DNA from: JAABVD01 sp965204545
GTDB lineage: Bacteria; Verrucomicrobiota; Verrucomicrobiia; Opitutales; UBA2995
Length of the DNA stretch: 64,000 bases
NCBI GenBank assembly: GCA_965204545.1
Contig: CBDBFA010000003.1
Coordinates: 3,286,001-3,350,000 of the forward strand
Direction of reading: 5' to 3'
Part shown: one piece after another, positions 51,075 to 58,600 of the stretch
How positions within the stretch are numbered: position 1 is the first letter of the stretch
Layout: each line of letters starts with the position of its first letter
Made by a program: the position numbers and the translations under genes
Notes under the pieces: model-generated
The model's database searches: none
What the model saw: only the letters and a program-made list of their open reading frames with translations
Told to the model about the DNA's origin: nothing

Positions 51075-52147
51075 CTTCCATTGGGGTTCCTCCTGACCAC
51101 AAAGTGATGGAAGTGACCTTTTTGGGGCCCGGTTATGGAGAGTGCATACTCATCCATATAGGAAATGGAAACTGGATTATTGTTGATTCCTGCCTCGACG
51201 CTGAGTCACAACCAGCCGCGTTGGCATATTTCGATACCTTGGGCTTAAATCCCACTGAGGCAGTCTCTCTAATCGTCGCCACCCACTGGCACGACGACCA
51301 TATACGAGGCATGGGAAGCTTAGTCGAGATCTGCGAAAATGCCACTTTCTGCTGTGCGAGCGTTCTGTGCAAAAATGAGTTCCTCACTGCGGTGAGCGCA
51401 ATGGCTCGTCGCCCTATGTCCACGGCTGGTTCCGGAATGCAGGAACTTTATAAGGTTATCTCTCTACAGGAGGAAAGATCTTCTAACCCTGTATTCGCCA
51501 TGGCCAATCGTAGGATCTTCTGTCAGGATGGGTGCGAGATTTGGTCCCTCTCGCCTTTCGATAAGGACTATAACACGTTCTTACAGAAAATAGATCGCCT
51601 TCTTCCACAGGAACACGAAACCAAAAGGCGTATTCCTACCCTGATGCCGAACTGGGTTGCGGTCGTATTATTAATCCAGATCGATAACACGGCAATTCTT
51701 CTTGGGTCCGACCTGGAAAGGAAGGGATGGTTGGAGATACTCGCTACAAAGGAACGACCAAATTGCAAAGCTTCGGTTTTCAAAGTTCCCCATCATGGTT
51801 CCCAAAACGCGCATGAGGATCGAGTATGGAATGAGATGCTGCAGAGTGAACCGGTCGCGACGCTCACCCCGTGGAGAAAAGGTGGACGGAAATTGCCGAC
51901 AGAAAACGACGTAAAACGAATTCTCTCATTTACGCGAAAGGCTTACTCGACTGCACAATTAGACGTTCCCATTGGCAAACCTGTAAGGACCAGGAAAAAG
52001 GCAGTAGAAAGGACTATCAGGGAAACCGGTATAAATCTGAATCTTGTAGCCCGGCCTTCCGGCAGGATTCGTTTACGTCGGCAATTCGGTTTACAATCCG
52101 ACTGGGATATTGAGACATTTCCTCCTGCCTGTCAGTTGACAGGATAG
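51038..52147 (+). CDS. Metallo-beta-lactamase-fold hydrolase, ComEC-like (third gene of the cassette)
   Basis: 369-residue MBL-fold protein. Zinc-binding HxHxDH is intact (H83, H85, D87, H88 in ATHWHDDHIRGM), with N-terminal EVTFLGPGYGECILIHIGNGNWIIVDSC, a later metal aspartate D225 in LLGSDLE and VPHHGS (H252, H253). This is the ComEC/Rec2-like branch, whose members include nucleases and phosphodiesterases, but without any transmembrane competence domain. ATG 51038 has GAGGCAAAGGA upstream; ATG 51062 is an alternative. The C-terminus (residues about 300-369) is basic. In a cassette with two unknown proteins it is the likely effector enzyme. Confidence 0.85.
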   Translation: MGQKDRSVMVGLTSIGVPPDHKVMEVTFLGPGYGECILIHIGNGNWIIVDSCLDAESQPAALAYFDTLGLNPTEAVSLIVATHWHDDHIRGMGSLVEICENATFCCASVLCKNEFLTAVSAMARRPMSTAGSGMQELYKVISLQEERSSNPVFAMANRRIFCQDGCEIWSLSPFDKDYNTFLQKIDRLLPQEHETKRRIPTLMPNWVAVVLLIQIDNTAILLGSDLERKGWLEILATKERPNCKASVFKVPHHGSQNAHEDRVWNEMLQSEPVATLTPWRKGGRKLPTENDVKRILSFTRKAYSTAQLDVPIGKPVRTRKKAVERTIRETGINLNLVARPSGRIRLRRQFGLQSDWDIETFPPACQLTG

Positions 52148-52190
52148 TAAAAGGCAAAATTCACCGTGAATTTAGCGAACACGCCGGAGA

Positions 52191-52241
52191 CGCTTCCCCC
52201 CTCCCGCTATTCCCTCTCAGGTGGGTCAATTTTAAACCGCC
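52191..52241. repeat. Left inverted repeat of the helicase module (IS21-like end)
   Basis: 51-bp sequence beginning CGCTTCCCCCCTCCCGCT and ending GTCAATTTTAAACCGCC. It matches the reverse complement of 61572-61622 at 46 of 51 positions. A second, subterminal unit, AGTGGGTCAGTTTTAAACCG, follows at 52245-52266. Repeated GTGGGTCA-TTTT units at an element end are typical of IS21-family insertion sequences. Confidence 0.75.
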
Positions 52242-52378
52242 CATAGTGGGTCAGTTTTAAACCGCCTTTTTTAAAATTTGAGGATACCACTAAATCTGCG
52301 AGCCAAACCCATAGAGTTGGTTGCTGTTCTGTTTTAACTCTTGAACCCAAAGTTAGAGGAGTTTGAATATAACATCCC

Positions 52379-55300
52379 ATGACATTTTTGGAGTCTGTCC
52401 AACGCTTTGAAGAGGCTTTGTTGGAAAAGGTTTCCGCATCACAAGGCTCCCCATTCATTGCACACTGTGATGTGCGACCTGAGATTGAAGAGGAAGCCCA
52501 TGCGGAACTCGTGGAGTTGATCCAGGGGGACTTCTCTTGTTTCCTTTCAATAATGGGCAGATTTCCTTGTGTCTGCACGAGAGTGGTGACCACCGCTCTC
52601 TCGCAATCTTATGGAGACGAGGGAGATCGTGCAGTCTATAAACACATCGCAAAGAGATTAGACCTGAATAGTGAGGATATCCCAAATCATGAACGTTTCT
52701 CTTTTTTCCTAAAATTCAGGAATAGCTGTGAGAAGATCGGTTTGGCGCTCCCACACGTCACTGGGGAGCGTTATGTGGATGCCTATCTTTTTCAGGCAGG
52801 TGTGTCGCGCAAACAATTACCTGCTCTCGCGGGAGCTTTTCTTAAAGGGGAGCGTCTCTTGGGACTACCTCATGCCGACGACACACGGGAAGTCGATGAT
52901 TGGGAGGACAGGGCGGTGGAGTTTGCTCCGCCTGGTCTCAAAGTGCTTCGCCGCATTGTCCGAGGGGACCCGACTGGGTTTCATGCCGCCACCTTTATTC
53001 GTCTTCGGAGCCCTCAAGGGTCACCAGCATCGAAATTCGAAAGGGATTTCCTTAAGGCGATTAAAAATCCTCCCAAATCTGCTTCAAAGGGCAAGGGAAC
53101 TGACCTTTCACGCCCCACTCTAGAGTTCTCAGACGGCGAATTGTGGATGACAATCCCTCGTCATGCAAGCAGGTTGGAAGTGAAGATTAACGGAAGAGTC
53201 CACCCGCTTAGCCGCGGTGGTAGGCTGGCCCTTTCCTTGCCATGGCCTTCGACAATAGAATGGAGGAGACCAGGCGCCACAGTCAAGGGCTGGAGGTCCT
53301 TTCCGGTCTTTTCGGAAAGCCGAAGCATCTTAGTTTTCGATGGTGAGACGGGCATATACCGAGGATATTTGAATCCTGCCGAAAATAGCCGGAAAAGCGT
53401 TCGAGCTGGGCAACTCTGGTTCCTGTCTTCTACTGCATTCCAAATCAATGAGAAAACGTGCCACCCCTTGGGTCCCGAAGGCTTCGTTCTCTTCTACGAC
53501 ATCTCGGGAACAGTGAAACTCATTCAGCAGAATTTTCAATGCGAAGTAGGTGTTGAAGCGCGCCTTCGTATGGATGTTTTAGGAAAAAGAATCGTTCGGA
53601 ACCGGAATGGCTGGTTATTAGCGAGGCCGATATCGCTCCGAATCCTTGGTCTGAGTGGCGACACTTCGGAAGGGCTGGAAGCGCGAATCTCACATCCCGC
53701 CTTGGACAAGGAGATTCGGATTCCCGTCCTAAGCACTTCCGATGGCCTTCTTGCCGCCGACCCCAAAATGCCAAAAATAGGTGACTTTGGTATGGCGCGA
53801 GCTTCTTTGCACATAAGAGGACAGGATCGTGCTCTATACCGGACCAAGTTCTGGTTTTGGCCAGGTCTTGATCGACTAGACAAAGGAGTCTTTTTTGCCA
53901 CATCGATTCCCAATAACCTCGCAAAAGAGCAGCTCAGGCATATCTATTGCGATCATCACAATCGCTTGGCACTGTTTGAGGATGAGGTTTATTTGCGGGC
54001 TCGCCTTTGTTTCTTGGTGGACCATCGATTGGTCAGCTTCAGCCTGAAACCGCCTGGAGTTTCCTTGTCCATTCGGATGTCTGATGGAGTAGAGCGTCCC
54101 TTGAAGGTGGGAGATTTGATTCCAGTCCGAGATGATTTTGCATCGAGCTTGATCGTGCGCTATTCGGACCCGAAGGCTGCGATTAACTTGAAAGGGGAAA
54201 TAATCCCAAACCCGTTCGGTAAAATAGGTAAATGGTCGGTGTCTTTTGCGACCCTAAAGCAAGAAGGGAAACACAACGAAGTTCGGCTACTCACCAGGGG
54301 TAATCAGAGTCTTGGACGGGTTCTGGTTCGAGTTGTACCGGAAACCGAACCCACAGAGTTCATTGTCAAAACTAATGGCGCATCCCATTTGAGCATTGAG
54401 GCATTTTTTCAACGCCCTATAGAGGAAGTGCGTATAGAGGCCGAGAATTTGGTTTTTGGGGAAAAGCTGCAAGAAAACCTACCCTTGCCATCTCCACTAA
54501 ATCACCGGAATGACTTCCCTCTCGCTTCGGCAATTAAGACTAACGATTCGACTCAAATTCACATCGAAATCGACGAGGATAATTACCCAGACGGGGTTTG
54601 GTTTGTCAGCTTCCAAATCCGTGAAAAGGACCGCTTAGACTTCCTTCCCCTCATAAATTCTCGTGGGGAAACCTACGCCACCTGCATAACATCAGAATCA
54701 TACGCCGAAGAACTGACCTACGGAGATATTTCGGAATGGTGTCCAGAACCGATTAGGGCTAAGGCTTTTCTAAAACTGAGCCGAATCATGGATACCCCAA
54801 TCGCTAGGCAATGCCGTAGCAACGGGTATTCTGAAGCCTTGAAAGCTTGGAGGCGGCTGGGAGATTCCCTTGACCTCTGCAAACAAGCCAATCGATCAAC
54901 CCTCCTGAAAGCCTGCGCTCTTCCACCCTCATCTCATGCTAGAGAGAGTTGGATTCCTTTCCATCATCCCATTGAAGTCTGCCCCGACCTTTTCACCGTC
55001 AATGCGGAGGATATCGGACAGTTAGGGTCAAATGCTGTGTCCGGTTACGAAGAGTTTGAGTTAGTCGGCCTTGCTGGACTTACAAATTCCCTTAAAGACG
55101 CAGTGGATGCCGTGGATGTCAGTATGACCTTTCTGTTAGCATTCGAAAATGCCCATTTCCTACAAAGCAACCCCGATGCATCTCCAGGAGCATTCGACTA
55201 TCCGCTATATTGTCAGAATGCCCGAACTATGAAGAACATAGCGGATGATGATAAACCCTTATCGATCTGGCACCACGACCGAGCGTGCGAGCGAATGGCG

Positions 55301-55636
55301 GACCGGGTTGCGGTCGCTACGGAAGGAACGCGTTTATCCAAGGTGATGTTCCTCGTGGAACGCTTCAAGCACCACGAAACCACGGCTTTGGATTTACCCC
55401 ATGATTTAGAAGACGGATTCGCTTTGGTCCAAGGTTCTCCAAAAGTGATTGGAGCCCTTAGCAGGGCTTGGCGCAAAGGGAATTTGGAAAGGTTTTGGCA
55501 AGACTTGGCGACGAGGGCGAATTTACCAACGGAGAAAGTGCAAAAACATATGGGCACGCTTCTCCGGCTCGCTCCGGAACTCTTGGCCTTCTATCTTCTT
55601 CTGTGGACGCTGGTCGAAAAGCATGAAACGAAATAG
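52379..55636 (+). CDS. Large uncharacterised protein paired with a DUF1998 helicase (Druantia DruH-like candidate)
   Basis: 1085-residue soluble protein without catalytic motifs I can name. The N-terminal about 200 residues are helical (YVDAYLFQAGVSRKQLPALAGAFLKGERLLGLPHADD). The middle (about 250-800) is beta-rich with repeated strand patterns (LEVKINGRVHPLSRGGRLALSLPWPSTIEW, VSLSIRMSDGVERPLKVGDLIPV), resembling tandem beta-sandwich units. The C-terminal 280 residues are helical. It ends 3 bp before the helicase gene. A large partner encoded just before a DruE-type helicase is the layout of Druantia type III (druH-druE), so DruH is the best guess from context; homology must be tested. Both genes lie between 51-bp inverted repeats. 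Confidence 0.6.
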   Translation: MTFLESVQRFEEALLEKVSASQGSPFIAHCDVRPEIEEEAHAELVELIQGDFSCFLSIMGRFPCVCTRVVTTALSQSYGDEGDRAVYKHIAKRLDLNSEDIPNHERFSFFLKFRNSCEKIGLALPHVTGERYVDAYLFQAGVSRKQLPALAGAFLKGERLLGLPHADDTREVDDWEDRAVEFAPPGLKVLRRIVRGDPTGFHAATFIRLRSPQGSPASKFERDFLKAIKNPPKSASKGKGTDLSRPTLEFSDGELWMTIPRHASRLEVKINGRVHPLSRGGRLALSLPWPSTIEWRRPGATVKGWRSFPVFSESRSILVFDGETGIYRGYLNPAENSRKSVRAGQLWFLSSTAFQINEKTCHPLGPEGFVLFYDISGTVKLIQQNFQCEVGVEARLRMDVLGKRIVRNRNGWLLARPISLRILGLSGDTSEGLEARISHPALDKEIRIPVLSTSDGLLAADPKMPKIGDFGMARASLHIRGQDRALYRTKFWFWPGLDRLDKGVFFATSIPNNLAKEQLRHIYCDHHNRLALFEDEVYLRARLCFLVDHRLVSFSLKPPGVSLSIRMSDGVERPLKVGDLIPVRDDFASSLIVRYSDPKAAINLKGEIIPNPFGKIGKWSVSFATLKQEGKHNEVRLLTRGNQSLGRVLVRVVPETEPTEFIVKTNGASHLSIEAFFQRPIEEVRIEAENLVFGEKLQENLPLPSPLNHRNDFPLASAIKTNDSTQIHIEIDEDNYPDGVWFVSFQIREKDRLDFLPLINSRGETYATCITSESYAEELTYGDISEWCPEPIRAKAFLKLSRIMDTPIARQCRSNGYSEALKAWRRLGDSLDLCKQANRSTLLKACALPPSSHARESWIPFHHPIEVCPDLFTVNAEDIGQLGSNAVSGYEEFELVGLAGLTNSLKDAVDAVDVSMTFLLAFENAHFLQSNPDASPGAFDYPLYCQNARTMKNIADDDKPLSIWHHDRACERMADRVAVATEGTRLSKVMFLVERFKHHETTALDLPHDLEDGFALVQGSPKVIGALSRAWRKGNLERFWQDLATRANLPTEKVQKHMGTLLRLAPELLAFYLLLWTLVEKHETK

Positions 55637-55639
55637 CGA

Positions 55640-58600
55640 ATGGCTCGCGACCTGAATCCCTTGCGGTTGAGAGATCGCCTTCGAGAAACGCTCGCCCGTT
55701 ACATTTCAACTGCGGTCCCCGTGTCAGACACCCGCGCCCCGAAACTCGCTCGCGCAGTTAGGAATGCGTTGAAAGCTGAGTCGACCCTGTTGACGAAGGG
55801 TCCATTTCTGGAGAACCTGCCAGATTTTAAAAAGCGAGGGTCGATTCGCGAACTTATAGATTCCGGCGTTATGGCTGATAAGTGGCGAGTCATGCAGGAA
55901 ACGGGTTTCGAGCGAATTCTCCACCGCCCTCTTCATAAGCATCAGGAGCTCGCCATTCGGCAGGCCGCCAAAAACTTGAATTTCATTGTCGCAACAGGAA
56001 CGGGTTCCGGGAAAACGGAGTGCTTTTTGTTACCTTTGGTGGATCAACTACTTCGCGAAGGCAATTTAGGGGCGCCAGGGGTGAGAGCGGTAATCATTTA
56101 CCCATTGAACGCCCTTGCCAACGATCAACTCTATTTCCGCTTGGCTCCATTGCTGCTCAGGCAACTCAATGACCCAGGCATCACATTCGGTCGGTTCACG
56201 GGCCAAGTCCGGGCAAATGCGAACAGGCGCCAGGAAGAATCTCGCTTGCTCGATAACGATGCTCTGAGAGACGCCTTGGGGTTGGAACCGACCATCACCC
56301 GCCTTTCCAAATCCTGGCTCCTCTCCCGCTCGGAAATGCTCTTAACACCCCCCCATATCCTCATCACAAACTACGCGATGTTGGAGCACCTCCTGCTACT
56401 TCCTCGCAACGCTCCACTCTTCCACAATGCGCGCCTTCGGTTCCTTGTGTTGGACGAAATCCATACTTACACTGGGGCCCAGGCAATCGAAGTGGCATTT
56501 CTTCTTCGCAAATTGAAAGTTCAGCTCGGTTTGGAATCTGGAAACCTCCAGGTAATCGGCACGAGCGCGAGTCTCAATGTCGAAAACCGCAAAGAACTTG
56601 CCGAATTCGCCTCGGATCTCTTTGGAGAGAAGTTTGATTCGAAGGCTGGCTTAATCTCCGGAGGCCGACAACTTCATCCAGACCTTAAGAAGGGGACTGC
56701 ACAGATTTCTCTTGGAGCGGACCAATGGAAAGAAGTAGGGGAAGTTGTCAACGTTATGCAAGAGGAGGAGAACCCTACGGTGGAGGATTGGAATATCTAT
56801 TGCGAAGATTTGGACGATTCTCTCCAACTAAATCAGCCAGAATTAAAAAAAACTCTCACACGTCGCTTAGCCACAATTTCCGAAGTTCGCATAGTCGCTC
56901 AAGAACTTGCGCAAGGACTCCGATCTTTCGAATTTCTTGCAAAGACGGTCTTTCCCGAATCCGATCCGGATACGCGCAATTCGGCTCTTCGCTCCATAAT
57001 CAGGTCCGCCGTTTTCGCCCGGCCAAACAACTACGAATTCCCGATTCTTCCGGCTCGCTATCATTTGGCCCTCACTGGGATCGAGGGAGGAGTTATTCGA
57101 CTGGATGCCGAAGCCGAGGAAGGTTGGTCTGACTTTCGCCCCAAAAAATCCCACAACGACCCCGATGGTGTTCCTTATTTCAGTCTCTTGTCGTGTCGCA
57201 ATTGTGGTGAGCCGTATCTGGAAGGTTGGTATCACAATGGGAAGATGTCCGGAAAGCCTGTTCCTGGATCCGAACGCGCCGTATTTCGCATTGGCGCATT
57301 GGCGAAGGGCGCAGCGATGGAATTGGATCCCGAGGAGGAAGTCACAAATGAGGCTGAGGAGATTGTATACATTGATCCCAAAACGGGCATTACCGGTTCC
57401 GCCGAAGTTTCTGGCAGAGTGCGGGTAATTAAATGCGAACTGAAGGAAGACAAAGAGGAAAAGCGGCGCTATCTGAGCGCGTGCGTAGTTTGTGGAAACC
57501 GGGCATCCAAATTTCCCGAGCCAATCACTCCCTTGCACCCTGGAAACGATGCGCTTGCTGCCGTCGCAACCCAAGTCCTTTTTGAAGCGCTCCCCGGCCA
57601 AGACCACGCCTCCGGGCCGAGGCCGCTGGCTGGACGGAAGCTCCTGGCTTTTTCGGACAACCGCCAGGACGCCGCATTTTTCGCCCCTTTCTTTGAGCGG
57701 ACAAGCATGGACTTGGCTTTGCGAGCGTGCATTGCCCAAGCTCTTCGGAAGGATGCCGAACCAACAGGTACCCCATTACGGCAGGCCCGCAACAGGGTCT
57801 GGAAACTGTTGGGGTTGCATGGCCGAGCGGCTTATAAAGCACATCATGGAATGGAGGACTCGGGTGACGGCGATGCAAAGGAAACCCTTTACGCTCAGAT
57901 TGTCGCGGAGTTCTTCACCCCGAGTTTGGTTAGGGTTTCCCTCGAAGGTTTGGGCATTGCGTCAGTGCAATACGACCTTGGGAGTTTGGAAAGGATTGTG
58001 GAAGCTATTGAAAAAACTGGAGCAGGCCTGAAAGGCAAAGATGCCAAAGCCTTCGTAGAACTCACGCTCGACCGCATACGCAGTGAGCGGGCCATTGCGA
58101 ATCCACAACAAGAACTCGACCTCGCGGACGATACCATCTGGGGGCCCTTTAAGAATCAATCAGGCCGATGTTTTGTTCTGGAAAGGAACCCTAGACAAAG
58201 CGGTTCGACCCTTGGACTCCTGCCAGCGGGATCGACCGCCAACCGTTCCACATGGATACTTGAGACAAGACTGAATTTAACCCGAGATCTGGCGTTCAAA
58301 GTCTTGCAAGTGTTTTGGCATCAAGCTATGAGAGAACGGTTACTTCTTCGAGTTGGGGTCGGATACGGACTGAATCTCGATAAGCTCCGTATTGCGGATG
58401 GGGGTAATCTCCCAATTTACGAATGCAACACCTGCGGAACTCGCACCTTTCGCTCCGTCCGGTCTGTTTGCCCCGCTTGGAAATGTAAGGGAAAACTTGA
58501 AGACTTATCAAAAGAGGCCCGGGAGACCCTTGAGAAGGAAAACCACTACGCCCATCTCTATTTGAGGGAAACTGACAGAGTTAAGGGAGGCAGCAACGCG

